The notes: generated by a model from the sequence alone, not told the origin. Positions 42,076-53,855 are shown, counted from the stretch's first letter. The stretch: DNA of 64,000 nucleotides from Ctenosaura bakeri (GCA_948474755.1 CAOLHI010001444.1:124001-188000); one strand, 5' to 3'. Program-made: numbers and translations.

Positions 42076-42839
42076 TCATTAGTACCACTTATTTTTTATA
42101 GCACCATCAATATAGATAGCATTTTACAGAACAAAACCATAAAAGAGACAGATAGCCCTGCCAAATGTGTATAATCTGATTTTTAAAAAATAGAGAAAAA
42201 GGAAGATGTAGTCTTGTAGGTTTAGACTAAAACAGATTGACATGAAAGCTACCATTGACAGTAAATAACTATGTCTGGGGCCTCAAAATTTTAACTCTAA
42301 TTAATTGTCCAGCTCTTAAATAGATCTGCAGCAAAGAAGAAATTGGAAAGCCTTGGCTCTGTGTGCCTTTTTCTCAACTCTATATGGATCCTTGGAAGAA
42401 AAAGAATGGGATAGGAATATAATATATAAAATCACAGCAAAGGTGGACCTGATAATCTTAACGTGGAAATGTGCTGTTGATATTAAGAATCTCTGGTGCA
42501 AGAATTTTGTGACTCCAATTTGACTCTTCCTTACAAGTGGAAATAGCCCAAAGAGAATGCAACAGCCAATCTTAGACGAATCACCTGGCCATGTTACATT
42601 GCACTGAAATCATTTTTCAGTATCTGTGTGGAAATAAACACATAGATACTTCTTCCTTCCCACTATTTTATTTTTTTCATTTTTGTGCAATGGCTGGCTG
42701 CTAAAATGCAATAAACTTGACTTGACTCTTCCTTCCCACCCCAAAGTAAAAGAATCTTTAAACGGTAGAAAGATGGGAAACAGTAAAAGGGTGGGGAGCA
42801 GGCGTCGAATGCAGAGGGACAGAACCAAGACAGTGGGAA
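42076..42839. other. No gene seen
   Basis: AT-rich unrecognised sequence. Confidence 0.35.
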
Positions 42840-43075
42840 TTAAAATCACAGTGTAAGCAAAGCTGACATGCGAGAAAATTAATATTGCTTAAGTGAAGGG
42901 CTGGCTCGGGGCTGTCTGGCACATTAAGATGTGGACAAAATGAAATTGCAAAGAACATTTAGCCACAGGAGCCAAAAAAACCTCATCATAATTCCAGGAA
43001 GCGGTGCTTTAATATTAATTACGCTGGCAGAGATATTGACCGTCTGAGAAACGAGAGGCTGAGAAAGCAAAGATT
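42840..43075. other. Possible conserved non-coding element
   Basis: Unique block with AAAATTAATATTGC, CCTCATCATAATTCC and TTTAATATTAATTACGC. It shows no repeat similarity. Confidence 0.3.
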
Positions 43076-43344
43076 TCTGCAGACTGGGCACTCTGGTAGC
43101 TGGGACTCATACTGGGATGCTTTTGTGACGCCCCATGTTCTGTGGCCCTGCGGGTATGAAAAGATGTAAAATTCAGTATTTGGAATTGTGAAGAAATTGA
43201 CTGAAATTTTTGAAAACACACACAAAGATTTTTAAGCTTCTCTCCTCAACCAGATGCTCTGCAGGTATGTTGGATTAAAACACTCATCATCCCAGTCAGC
43301 TATGGTACAGAACTCCGAAAGGTTGAGAATGGGTTGCAGAACCT

Positions 43345-43460
43345 GGCAAAGTTATTTCTTGGGACTGCAGTTTTCCAGAATCCAACAGGCAGCATGAGCA
43401 TTGGCCATGTCAGATGGAGAATTCTGGGATTTGTATTCCAAAAATGTTCACTCCAAACCC
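43345..43460. repeat. Fold-back repeat, ACAACTCCCAGAAT type, decayed
   Basis: TTGGGACTGCAGTTTTCCAG and GGAGAATTCTGGGATTTGTA are inverted partners. Confidence 0.45.
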
Positions 43461-43667
43461 TGAATACAAACTACAGACCTTATGGCCACATTCAGTTAAA
43501 CTTTGGGTCTTTTCCATTTCTTCTCCATCCCCTGAATTTTCTCTGATGAAGAGTTTGGAACAGAAACATAATTCTTTGCTGAATTTATTGTTGAAGGAAG
43601 CAATGAGTAATTTTAGCAATTTTTTTCCTACTGTGAGAAAGTCATCAAAAACTGTGTCATTTTAAGG

Positions 43668-43882
43668 GTTTAAGTGTTGAACTCTGAGAGATCAGGGCTC
43701 AAACCTCCACTCAGCCCTGGAAACCAACTGGGTAACCTTGGACAAACCACACTGTCTCAGCCTCGGGCAAAGGCAATGACAAACCTCCTCTGAATAACTC
43801 TTATCAAGAAAGCCTCATGAAAGATTTGCTTTACGGCCACCGTATGTCAGAAACAACCTGAAGGCACATGACACCATGAAAG
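43668..43882 (+). mobile_element. tRNA-derived SINE, CAACAA family
   Basis: Head GGGTTTAAGTGTTGAAC, B-box remnant GGGCTCAAACC, body GGGTAACCTTGGACAAACC and CTGTCTCAGCCTCGGGC, 3' part TATGTCAGAAACAACCTG and AAGGCACATGACACC. Confidence 0.85.
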
Positions 43883-44165
43883 TATTCTTTCTGAATGTAT
43901 TTTCTCTCAACACACACACTTTAAAATGAAATCTGAGACACTTTTGAACCTGAAAACTTGATCTAAACTCTACGAAGAGCAAAAGCCGTTAGTTAGGTCA
44001 AATCCTTATGTTAATCAAGAACAGCACTGGGCAACATCAGAGGGTGCAAAAACTCATTTTCCATTCCGAAGATTCTGTGGACCATACTGTGCACAAAACA
44101 AAACATTTCAAAACTGGAAGGTCCACATTCATTTTTGACTGGGGGTGGTGGTATGAGGGGGCTTG

Positions 44166-44345
44166 GACCATTTCTGCAGTTGACTATTATAGTGCTGTTA
44201 TTCCACTTTCAACATCCTATGGTATCCTGAGGTTTGCAGTTTAGGGAGGGGCCTCAAGACCACTCCCTAAACTGCAAACCCCAGGATTCTATAGGATGTT
44301 GAAAGTGGAATCATAGCGCTATAACAGTCTCATGCCGAAATGGCC
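44166..44345. mobile_element. Palindromic MITE, 180 bp
   Basis: Target duplication TTG is at 44163-44165 and 44346-44348. The arms are more diverged than in other copies (TTGACTATTATAG against ATAACAGTCTCAT). The centre GGGGCCTCAAGACCACTCCC is imperfect. Confidence 0.9.
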
Positions 44346-44756
44346 TTGGAGACTTGAGGGTCTATGACCTGTTTGAGATGTTTTGTGAAACACCACTGTG
44401 CCTGGAGGCTTCCAGGAGTAGAAGTCTCACTCTTTGGCCCATTCTCCTTCCCACCCAAGGGGTATCAGGGGACAGTGGAGGGGCTGCAAGAAAGGATCAG
44501 AGCCCACATTGGGCCAGAATTTCCACCCACATGGCTCCCCCCTGAAAGTGTGAGAAAATCTCTCCTTGGTTGTGTCACTTCTAGTCATCATTTCAGGATA
44601 TGGCTAAAAAAGGAAGCTTGGGGGAATGAAGGCTCTGGAAGTGTTTGTGTGTGTTTGGAAGAATGTTGTTAATTGTGCTATATGGCTCTTGTGTTAAATG
44701 GCAATACTGTACAACAGAACAGACAACAAAAGTGCATCTGGAAGTACAAATGAAAA
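44346..44756. other. No gene seen
   Basis: Unrecognised sequence. Confidence 0.35.
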
Positions 44757-44845
44757 CAGTGTGCCCTCCGTATAAGTGCAGGTTCTGTTCCAGGAACCTT
44801 CACATAAAACAAAAAACGCAAATGCTCTGTCCCATTATCCTCAAT
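44757..44845 (+). mobile_element. Tigger-like MITE terminus
   Basis: CAGTGTGCCCTCCGTATAAG, then GGTTCTGTTCCAGGAACC and AAAAAACGCAAATGC, resemble Tigger/pogo ends. No right end is found. Confidence 0.5.
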
Positions 44846-45252
44846 GGACGCAACACGCACACACCCAAACTGGTACAGGGGCATGCCCAGTGCATCCATT
44901 GATGATAACTGGACATGAGGTTTCACACAACCCTGCATGTGTGTATGTGTGAAGGTCTCATCAGCAGAGCGCACACTGTACGCAACTGAACGCACACCCG
45001 CATGTGACAGTTGTACTTCTTCCACAACCTTCAACTGAATTCAGATGTTGCCGCACACTGGACAAAAACATATGACCCCTTGCACAGGTGTCAGAACTAC
45101 AGCCATTGCCCGCTGCTTATTGACCTTGTCTTATGTGTCATTTTCAGTTTAGTTTGATAAGAAGCCCAGAGCAAGGCACAACGAAAGGAACAAGAAGAAA
45201 ATGACAACCCAGGGGAGGAGAATGTTACCTTCCAATGTCTGTTTGCGGATAT

Positions 45253-45531
45253 ATGAATCATAGGATCATAGAAATGTAGAGTTGGAAGAGACCCCAGGGG
45301 CCACCCAGTCCAACCCCCTGCCATGCAGGAACACCCATCAAATCAATCCCGACAGATGGCCATCCAGCCTCTGCTTAAAAACCTCCAAGGAAGGAGACTC
45401 CACCACACTCCGAGGCAGCACATTCCACTGCCGGACAGCCCCGACTGTCAGGAAATTCTTCCTGAGGTTCAGGTGGAATCTCCTTTCCTGTAGCTTGAAT
45501 CCATGGCTCCTTGTCCTGGTCTCTGGACAAG
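45253..45531 (-). mobile_element. CR1 LINE 3' end
   Basis: Antisense tail AATCATAGGATCATAG, GTCCAACCCCCTGCCATGC, GGCCATCCAGCCTCTGC, GACTCCACCACACTCCG and CTCCTTTCCTGTAGC, ending at GGTCTCTGGA. 5' truncated. Confidence 0.92.
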
Positions 45532-46117
45532 CCCTCTCCCTCCTCTATATGCGTGCCATGAGAAAGAAACCACGAAAACACATTAACAGATATCATTAAC
45601 AATGTTAAAATGAGAAAAAATGAAGTAAATATATTTTTTAAAAAATAAAATTTAAAAAAACAATTAGAAACTAAAAGATTCGGTGAGGAAGGGACCTGAC
45701 ATGTGTATTTCTGCCTAAGTGGCTGATCTGCCTTTACCCTGACCAACTACCCTCTATCAAGGCCTAGTAATTGTGCCTCATTTCTGCAGCAGGTGTGAAT
45801 GTGTTAAGATCTTCTGTTTAGGGCTCCCCTACGTGGTGAATCTCTAAACTACAGGGAACAACCAGCCTTCAGAACTTCGGTTGATTCTACTCACCCAGGG
45901 TGGCTACTGTTATTTCCCAGGGAAGTATAGGAAAGCTTTGCATTTGAGGTGAGCCTTGCTGGAGTTACAACTCTTGGAGAAACTCCTGAGCTCTGATATG
46001 TTCCTCCATCCATAGTTTTTCTCCATCCCTGACTTGTGGATTATTCCTCAACTCTGTTGGCTGCTCTGCAGAATCCTGACTCCTGCCTGACTTCTGCCCA
46101 GTGAGAGCTGATGGCTC
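45532..46117. other. No gene seen
   Basis: Unrecognised. It starts with an AT-rich run at 45600-45670. Confidence 0.35.
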
Positions 46118-46268
46118 TGATGTCAGTGGGGCAGTGAAGCCTTTCTGGATTTTAGTCGGAACTTCAAAAGAGCTCATCCAAGGCACCAAACCTCACTTCC
46201 AAAACAGGTTCAGTGAGCTAGATGATTTTGTAAAAGTCCAGAGTAAAGGTCATGTTCCACTGACATCA
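46118..46268. repeat. Complete GATGTCAG-family fold-back element
   Basis: It starts TGATGTCAGTGG and ends CCACTGACATCA, a perfect 12-base terminal inverted repeat. The arms continue to pair loosely around a loop containing AGGTTCAGTGAGC. At 151 bp it is the only copy here with both ends. No target duplication is evident. Confidence 0.75.
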
Positions 46269-46430
46269 CCACCACCAGTTGCCGCTGCTTTTGCTTACAG
46301 CTGAAGGCTTGACAGTGTGGAAAGTCCAACCAAACACAATACAAAGATGCAGGAGTTACTGATCTATAGAGGAGGGTGCCTGAATTGTCCTTGTGTGAAC
46401 CAAAGAACTCCCAGCCTTCTTCTCATCACC

Positions 46431-46457
46431 CTATAACAGACTCGTGCGGAAATGGCC
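46431..46457. mobile_element. Right-end fragment of the palindromic MITE
   Basis: CTATAACAGACTCGTGCGG followed by AAATGGCC is the last 27 bases of the 180-bp MITE. The rest is missing. Confidence 0.8.
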
Positions 46458-46692
46458 CAAGACAGCCAAATTATTCCCAGGAATCTGGCCACTGCATCTC
46501 TGTGTGAATCATTTTCTTAGGTTCATCATCTTCCACTTGGGAAGCAACTACGCAGATGGAGGGCTTCTCTGAAGACAACTAATTCGTTTAAATTTGAAAA
46601 ACTGGAAGACCTTAGAATCTAAAAGTGAGTTGCTCCTCCAATCTAATGTCTAGCGGAAGGAATTATGCCATCTCTTTAAAAAGTATAGAATG

Positions 46693-47153
46693 TACACTTG
46701 GCCCTCCACATTTGCTGGCGTTCGGGACACAGGACCCTCACAAAAGTGAAAAATTCGCAAATGTGTCTGCGGGAAGGGGGCTGAGGCACGGGGGGAAAAC
46801 CGGGCATCTAGGTTCTAAACCAGGTCAGGGAAAGGAGATGGTTGGCACGGTGGTCCTGTACTTCCTCTCTCTTGCCCATCCCCTTCCTTGGGTGTGTGTG
46901 GGTCATGGGAACAGGGTTTGTGGTGCTGAGAATTTGGGCAGAGAGCCATCCTTAGCTGGCCAGGGAGAGACTAGTAGAGGAAGAGGAGGGCCAGAGGTGG
47001 GTTTTTAAAGGGCTATGCGGCCTGATTGGAGCCACCAAGAGGGAAGGTTCCCCCAAAACAGAAGCACCTGAGGTGGGAGGGCAGGGGTTGGAGAAACTCG
47101 CAAATAATCAAATCTGTGAATGTCAAACCCGCAAGTGTGGAGGGCTGACTCTA
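46693..47153. mobile_element. Tigger-like MITE, about 460 bp
   Basis: Left CTTGGCCCTCCACATTTGC and AAATTCGCAAATG pair with right AAACTCGCAAATAATC and GCAAGTGTGGAGGGCTGAC. These ends match pogo/Tigger elements in style. The interior is G-rich and shows no transposase. Confidence 0.7.
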
Positions 47154-48984
47154 TTGTGACTATGGGTGCATGGGGGTAAGGGAACCACAGAAGTGAACTC
47201 TGAAAAAACATACAACAGTGCTAGCCTTTAAAGCAAGGAATAGTTCATTGCTACACCATTTTCTGCATGGCCAAGGAAATCAGAAACTTATTCTTCATGC
47301 TGAAAGCGAGAGCAGTTGGCTCAGTACCTTCACACAGGCTCAGCAAAAAATAAATAAAGCATGCACCCATGTCTGAAAAATAGGAACCTCTGTCTTTGTA
47401 AATCAATCCAGGCTGGGCCTAATTTGCCTCTGCAATTAGAGTAATGAATCCACATGCCATCCTCCAAAGTACAGTGCTGAGCAGTTAATTTCTCACAAAC
47501 ACTTAGCAGATAGGAGGGGACAGAACTTACTATGAGCAGTCACTAGGAGGCTGACTAGAGCAACAGATTGTAGCAGAGGTTACTTTACCTGCAGCAGTGG
47601 AGGGAAGGAGGCACAAAGAGCACAGCAAAGCCATGACAAGATATTCTGCTGCCAAAGGACAAGAGGGCACCCCTCTCTATCCCTTGTCAGAAACAGATTG
47701 GACCAACAACTGATGCACAGTTCAATTATTGTCATAGCATAGCATCATGCACCATTCTTGAGGCAACAAACTAATTTTAGCAGGCTAGGACATCTCTGTC
47801 TTCCAACAAAGAGGAATTCAGGAGGAGCAGCCAGGAGGCTGCTATTGCTTCAACTCAGCATCTGCAATTGCCTCACTGTCTCAGCATCGGGCTGGCCCGG
47901 TTTCTCAAGCTGTGGAGGAAAGTATGGAAAAGTGAAAGAAGGAGGGAAGGGCAACTCAGTGCAGGAATGATTTATTGAGGGACCCAGCACCAGGAAACAG
48001 GTCTATAAACTATAGAAGATGAGGGAGCAGGCCTTTTTTTACATTGCAATAACCTCCCCTTCATTGTTTTAGATCCTCTTCCTGGTTTGGAAGTACAAAA
48101 TGGGTTTAGCTTAAGTGGGGAGCATTATTTGCTACTCTGCTTCAGGCTGCAAACTGTCCTTTTTTCTCTTTAATTCCCTTTCTATCAGCAGAGGGCAGTA
48201 GCGTATAACATGGACACATTACATGGTGCAGAGAAAGAGAAAGAGGTGAAAGTTCTTACTCTATCCCAACTCAAGAGCAGGTACTGAAGAATGCTTAACA
48301 GGGATTAGCTCCTCCTTACAATGTTTTAAGCACCCCTTCCAACACTCTTGGTTGACCATTGTCTTTATCTCCCCAAAAAGGCCCCCCATGGCTCTAGTCT
48401 TTAGAAAACCTACTTCAACATTTTGATCCTTTTTCATTGCTTTTAGCTGTACAGCTTTCCAGGCCATGGGCCACATAAATGTACTGTTTGATCATTAAGT
48501 GGTTGTGTTGAGAGAACAGGGCAGGATAGAGAAGGGGTCATTTAATAAAGCTTTCTATTAAGCTTGGAAAGCTTCCATTCTGAGGCTACAGATCCTAGGA
48601 GCCAGCAACTAACATGGCCAGTTCTGTGAGCACAAATCTACAGAGAAGCAACTTGTTTTCTAATGATTCGCAATTTGCATTTTCTGCCTTGCATCCATAT
48701 CATTTTATATTGTTGCTGATTGTGATGGGCAGTAACTCTACATTCCCTGGCACAGGCAAGTCTTTCCTATCATCTGCTACCTCAAGGGTGGACAAATCCG
48801 ACCCAAAGCTGAAACACATCCAAATATAGCAATTTGGTTCTATTTGCCCCCCTCATGATCCTCAGCACCTCCCTAACAGGGAACTGGACAAAAGCACAGG
48901 CAGAAGAAGTAACTTCTGGGCTGCCTGTAATGCATCAATTTAGCTTCTTGCCCCCACTCCTTTTATTTGAGCCTGCTAATTGGA
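47154..48984. other. No gene seen; one possible conserved block
   Basis: 47395-47490 (AATTTGCCTCTGCAATTAG, GAGTAATGAATCC, CAGTTAATTTCTC) looks like a conserved non-coding candidate. The rest is unrecognised. Confidence 0.35.
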
Positions 48985-49060
48985 GATGATAGGATTTGAA
49001 CCTGGGATCTTCACCCTGAAAAACAGATACTCTTCCAGTAAGCTATGCTCTGTCCCTACT
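48985..49060 (-). mobile_element. tRNA-like SINE head, second family
   Basis: Antisense AGGATTTGAACCTGGGATC followed by TTCCAGTAAGCTATGCTCTG reads on the minus strand as an A box (AGCTTACTGGAAGAG) and a B box (GATCCCAGGTTCAAATCC). Confidence 0.65.
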
Positions 49061-49124
49061 GCCTGCTTATCTGATCCATCTCATAACAAGATGAGAGACA
49101 CATGCATGCTGGATTAGACTAAAA

Positions 49125-49195
49125 GCCAGATTTCAAAAGCCCATGCTGTCCAGGGGATTCTGGGAGCTGTAGTCCAAAAAGTATCCTTCTCAAGC
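49125..49195. repeat. Fold-back repeat, ACAACTCCCAGAAT type, half copy
   Basis: GGGGATTCTGGGAGCTGTAG and CCAAAAAGTATCC, then CTCAAGCTCTG. Confidence 0.5.
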
Positions 49196-49381
49196 TCTGC
49201 CGAAGGTCCATCTGAACCAACAACCTGATTCCTACGCAGACAAACCAAATGTTTCTTGGAAGCCCACAAAACAGGGTGTAAACATCTGAGTCCTCTATGC
49301 AAACTGCCATTGTTGTATGTTGCTCTGGTAGACTCCCTTTGGTTATGATAGTTCAATTTCAACATCATGGCTACAAGCCAT

Positions 49382-50005
49382 TGGTGGAGTTCTTGATGTT
49401 TTCCTCTCTCAGAGTCATCCAAGTGAGCTTTGGAATAGTGAATTTGATTAGTAGACCAACTCTTGTTTGAAGAAGAGGTAGTCTACATTTACCTACATTT
49501 CTGCATTACCTACACATCTACATTTACCAGGTGAAGGCTAGGCAGAAGCTATTGGCATCTAGCTTAATGGGTCATTTCACTGATCAGGAACTATTTGTGA
49601 GAAAGCACACTCATGTTGTAGATTCTCTCTGAGGGCAGATAATCTCTAAACATAGACTTAAGAGTTGGAAGGGGCTGCAAGGGCCATTGAGTCCAACCTG
49701 CTGCTATGCAGATGGATACAACCGCAACGCTCCTGGAAGATGTCCACCCAACCGCTGTTCAAAGACCTCCAAAGAAAGAGAGTCCAACAGGAACACTGAA
49801 ATCTGCCTTATATGTCATCAGACCATCTCAACAGTACTGTAACTTATCTACACCAGCACTACTCAAAATGGTGGTCCATGGACCACTGCTGGCTCCTGGC
49901 AAGGTTCCATGAAAGAAAGAAACAATTAAATGGGCACAAATGTGGTTCCAGTCTCTGTCACATTGGGGAAAAAAATAATTGCTAGTTCCCCACATCAGAT
50001 AGCTT
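49382..50005 (+). repeat. 624-bp duplicated segment, copy 1
   Basis: It matches 57233-57856 at a constant offset of 7851 with no net length change. By eye I count about 19 differences, mostly transitions, or about 97% identity. Both copies contain the same antisense CR1 piece. It starts TGGTGGAGTTCTTGATG and ends CACATCAGATAGCTT. The flanks are unrelated. Confidence 0.93.
49660..49788 (-). mobile_element. CR1 3' fragment nested in duplicated segment, copy 1
   Basis: Antisense CR1: AAGAGTTGGAAGGGGCTGC, GAGTCCAACCTGCTGC, CAAAGACCTCCAAAG. It is absent from the related repeat at 15464-15735, so it inserted before the duplication. Confidence 0.75.
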
Positions 50006-50493
50006 GGGAAGCACTGGACTATACTATTAGAAGGGTTCCAGTAGGCTTCAGGGAGCCCCCAAGGCTTTTTAAAAACAGCCCCAAATCCCTCCCAGACTCT
50101 CTTTCTTTAAAGTCCCATAGCTGGGGGAAAAGAAGGAGAGGGTCCGATATTTCTTCTCCTAGAATCCTCCAGATCTACAGTTTTGTCCCAAAACTAAATA
50201 CAAGTTGAATTACCTATTTAAAAACAACAACAAGGTCTTCCTGCAGTTTGCCCGAGTTGGTACAGCCTGCAGTGTCCAAAAACTGAGTTCCAGATTCTTG
50301 GTCTACACTGTTTGGCAAAGGGTTTCAGATACAAATTGTCTATTTTCCAACTTTACATGCAGCTACTAGGGATTTTCTACATATAAAGCAGACATCATGG
50401 TCCTTACTCTAAAATATAATGTAAAGTTCTAGTCCTCATGACTCTGAAAAAGGCTGATTCAAACAGGTACCTGGGAAGCACCTTTTTTGCCAA
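50006..50493. other. No gene seen
   Basis: Unrecognised sequence. Confidence 0.35.
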
Positions 50494-50578
50494 GATGTTG
50501 CTGTTGTGTGCCTTCAGGTCACTTCCAACTTATGTTGATCCTCAGGTGAACCTATCATGGATAGGCTGATCCTTTATC
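50494..50578 (-). mobile_element. SINE 3' fragment, CAACAA family
   Basis: Antisense TTGCTGTTGTGTGCCTTCAG, TTCCAACTTATGTTGATCC, GGTGAACCTATCATGG. Confidence 0.8.
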
Positions 50579-50591
50579 TAGCATGGCACTA

Positions 50592-50872
50592 CAGTCCTCC
50601 CTCCACACTCATGGGTTTGAGCTTCTTGAATTTGATTATTTGCTAAGCACATAGTGCCTTGCCCCCCACCCCCGATTCTCCTCCTCCCACTCCCTTGCAT
50701 TTTGCTGGGTATGGAGAAGGAACGCAAGCGTGTCTGGGCAAAAGGCAAGGGAATGAGGGAGGGAGACCTGGAAAGGAATGGGAGGGGGAGCAGAGGGAAG
50801 GTTATTGTGGTTTTTCCACTTTTGCGAGGATTCTGCACCCCAAACCCTCATGAAAGTGGAGGGGCCACCATA
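50592..50872. mobile_element. Tigger-like MITE, about 280 bp
   Basis: TA|CAGTCCTCCCTCCACACTC at the left, with ATGGGTTTG inside. AAACCCTCATG and AAAGTGGAGGGGCCACCA|TA lie at the right. The termini are inverted, and TA flanks both ends as expected for pogo-like elements. Confidence 0.7.
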
Positions 50873-51044
50873 CTTTAAACTGACTGTCAGTAGCTTTCCA
50901 GGGTTTAAGACTGGAGTTTTTCTGAGCCATGTCTGTGGGATTGAGGGTCTTTTTACACACAGAGAAGATATTCTTTGTTGCTGAATAACAACCCCTGAGG
51001 ACTTGAGCCAACCACTGCTGTGCTACTGAGTCACAGCCATAAAC

Positions 51045-51119
51045 AAAACTGGTCATTGGGCTTGAAGCCACAAAACCTAGCTCACAAGGCCAGTGCCTTA
51101 TCCATTAGGCCGCTGGGGC
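51045..51119 (-). tRNA. tRNA-Arg-like sequence, probably a pseudogene
   Basis: On the minus strand the 5' half (GCCCCAGCGGCCTAATGGAT, then AAGGCACTGGCC) closely matches a vertebrate arginine tRNA: acceptor 5' strand, D arm and anticodon stem start. The anticodon loop reads CTTGTGA, which would give TGT rather than an Arg anticodon. The T arm (GTGGCTTCAAGCC) is altered and the acceptor 3' strand does not pair. It is likely a tRNA pseudogene or the head of a tRNA-derived SINE. Confidence 0.6.
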
Positions 51120-51216
51120 TTGACAAACTAAAGAAGAGTAAGCTTAAGAAAGTGTCTTCTCCCCCCATTCATAGCACTGGACCTGAGAAGAAAGCAAAGG
51201 CCCACCCTTTCTGGGC

Positions 51217-51290
51217 AAGAAAACTCCTGGATAGGTTCGCTTTAGGGTTGCCGTAAATTGGAAATGATTTCAAGGCACACAGCAACACTG
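51217..51290 (+). mobile_element. SINE 3' fragment, CAACAA family
   Basis: GGATAGGTTCGCTTTAGGG, TTGCCGTAAATTGGAAATG, TTTCAAGGCACACAGCAAC. Confidence 0.8.
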
Positions 51291-51539
51291 GGCTATAAAA
51301 GGAATAATAGTGACTCTGAGAAAAAAAATGCCCTTGACTAGGATATCTAAAAAAATCTTTTCAACCATACATAAGTTTGGAAAAACACAAGCCTGGGAGG
51401 TGCATTATGCCTCCAGCCAGAAGAGACAGTCCTGGCTTGACATGGGCTGAGATTACTGGCAATAATCTCACGCAGGATGTGGTTGGGGAAGGGGACTGAA
51501 TAGTTTCTATGGATAACATTTTCCCAGAAGGAAGTCTGA

Positions 51540-52120
51540 AAGATACATCAACTCAATGACTCAGCTCTTGAGGGGCGCGTAGAAGCAAAAGGACGGAATG
51601 GCAGGACACACAGAGAACCATCAAAGCATCGGCCGGAGCTCAACGGTATTGTTATTTTTCCAGTGGGGGGGACGGGGTGGAGTAGGGAAGGCGTGGAAAC
51701 GTTTTAAAAAATCTATCATATTATTTCCCTCCACTTGGGAGCTGAGCCATCAATCAGTCTCTTCGGTCTTGCTCCCACAATAGGCCCGGGGCTTGCAGAT
51801 TCTTTGGCTCCCATCACTCGTCCCCGTGGGGGACCAAAGACGGGGAGATACTGTTGCCGCAGCAACCCTTGTTGCCGCTTCCTGTTGCTCCAGATGTCGG
51901 CCCCATGCGCCTCCATACAAACGCCACATTGTCCCATATGGAGGACGAGGGGACTCTTTCACTCCGCCACCTTGGAGACACAATGATCCACCAACACCTT
52001 TTCAAAAAGCAGCCCTCTCTTGCGCTTTCTTTCTCGCTTGAATTTCAGCAGTTTGTCTCTCCATCCCGCTGCAAATTAAACCCGTCTGGTTTTTCTAAGG
52101 GTCTGTAGCGGAGCTTGGAA
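51540..52120. promoter_or_regulatory. CpG-bearing unique block with an X-box, possible regulatory element
   Basis: Unlike its surroundings this block retains many CpGs (for example GGGGCGCGTAG, CATCGGCCGGAGC, GACGAGGGG) and has no repeat signature. At 51853-51866 GTTGCCGCAGCAAC is an inverted pair of RFX-type half sites. CCGCCACCTTGG at 51965-51976 resembles a YY1-type site. No transcript or exon can be assigned. Confidence 0.35.
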
Positions 52121-52183
52121 GCAACAGGTTGCAACAAATGTAGTCCCCTCTAATGAGATCTTCCCCCTTCACATACACACACT

Positions 52184-52363
52184 GGCCATTTCCGCACTGG
52201 CCTGTTATAGAGCGATGATTCCACTTTCAACATCCTCTGGAATCCTGGGATTTGCAGTTTCGGGAGGGGCCCACTGGCCCCTCCCGAAACTGCAAACCCC
52301 AGGATTCCAGAGGATGTTGAAAGTGGAATCATTGCGCTATAACGGGCTAGTGCGGAAATGGCC
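52184..52363. mobile_element. Palindromic MITE, 180 bp, near perfect
   Basis: Target duplication ACT is at 52181-52183 and 52364-52366. It starts GGCCATTTCCGCAC and ends GTGCGGAAATGGCC. Centre GGGGCCCACTGGCCCC. Only a few arm mismatches (TATAGAGCG against CGCTATAACG). Confidence 0.96.
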
Positions 52364-53855
52364 ACTGTTTAAATGAGATGATAAAAAAGTTACACTTCAA
52401 ATGTCACATGATAGGCAGGAGCAAAGTTACTTGTTAGGCCAAAGACCTATATTATTATTATTACTACTACTTCTAAAATATACTTTTAAAAGTTGCATTC
52501 TTTTTTGTCAGGACCATAGTAGGAGAAAAAATGGTTAAACTGTCTTCATTCACAAATCCCCAAAATGCATAAAGCTGCATTTTAGAGACAGTTTCCAACA
52601 TTCTTTCAGGTTGTGTGGCAAAAAGCTCCCAAGTTTGTAAGTTTTGTGGCAAATGCAGAACAGTTAGAATTGATGAGATAATGCCAATAGAACTATAGCA
52701 TTCTTAATCAATTCTAAGGTTCCTTTTATGTAATGAAAAGTAATGAGTAACTAGTAACACACTGAGTTCCTTTTTTAGCTTTGCATGGGCAGTGATAGCA
52801 AATTACTTTTTAAACACGGTAATAAATAATGCTTAAAAAGTAACTTGCCAAGTGCCGGCTTCTATATTTCTTTACTATATGGATAATGAGAAGATAGACC
52901 TTGCCTCAAAGAATTTACAATTTAAAATTGGACACAAAGGAACTAACATATGGAGGGGAAAGGAGGCCAGGTTGCAGTGAAAAGGAAATTTATGATGTTA
53001 TTTTGGCTGCGTTTGCTTAGGTGTAGTTATAAACATTGTAAAAACTATTTTTATTACAAGTGTTTTAAACAATAACATAATGATAATTTTCAATAAACTA
53101 ATGCAGACAGTTGGAGGCTTTATGACAATAATTCTTACAAGAGCTTAGAGAAGTTATAACCCCATAAATCTCACAGACATTATTACTGGCCTTACTGCTT
53201 AGGAGATTTTGGGAACAGTAAAGAACTTTCTCAAGCCTTCCAAGACAGAAAGGGCACCTAGTACACAACCAGCCAGAAGGCAAGGTGCAGCCTTTCCATC
53301 TTTCCCTCCTTTCTGTACTTCTTCTATACATTTTTACAGTGGTTTAGAACAGAGGCAATAAAAATCTTAATTTAACCTCCTGAATTAAAAAAAAAAGCAT
53401 TTGGAAAAAGTAATTTATATATGCAAGAATTTATGTGCCAGCTTCAGTTCTGGTACTGAAGATAAATCCAGTAGGTTAAGCATAGGGCACCTTATTCAAC
53501 AATTTTGGGTTCCCCTTCCCCAGCCATTCTATTCTATTTCTCACTAGTTAGTAGACCTAAAGGTGTTATTGGATTCTACAAGCCAAAATGCTGCCCAACT
53601 TTAGTCTAGCCAAGCCTACAGCTGCAGAACACAAGGATCTAACAACATGTCTTGGGTTTGAACTCAAGGCACAGAAATGGAAATGCAACTAGAATCCTGT
53701 TAGTGGCTTGTGCTGATGGGACTTGTTGTTACACTGGCCTAAGTACCTTTTAGACGCAGCACAAGGAAATATGTGATACCTTTTTGGGGGATACCTTTGC
53801 CCTGGCCATGCAAGGGACACTGGAGGCTCCCAGGCATAGTGGTTAGTGGACTAAG
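52364..53855. other. No gene seen
   Basis: AT-rich unique sequence. Short ATT runs near 52450. No coding frame that I can support. Confidence 0.4.
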
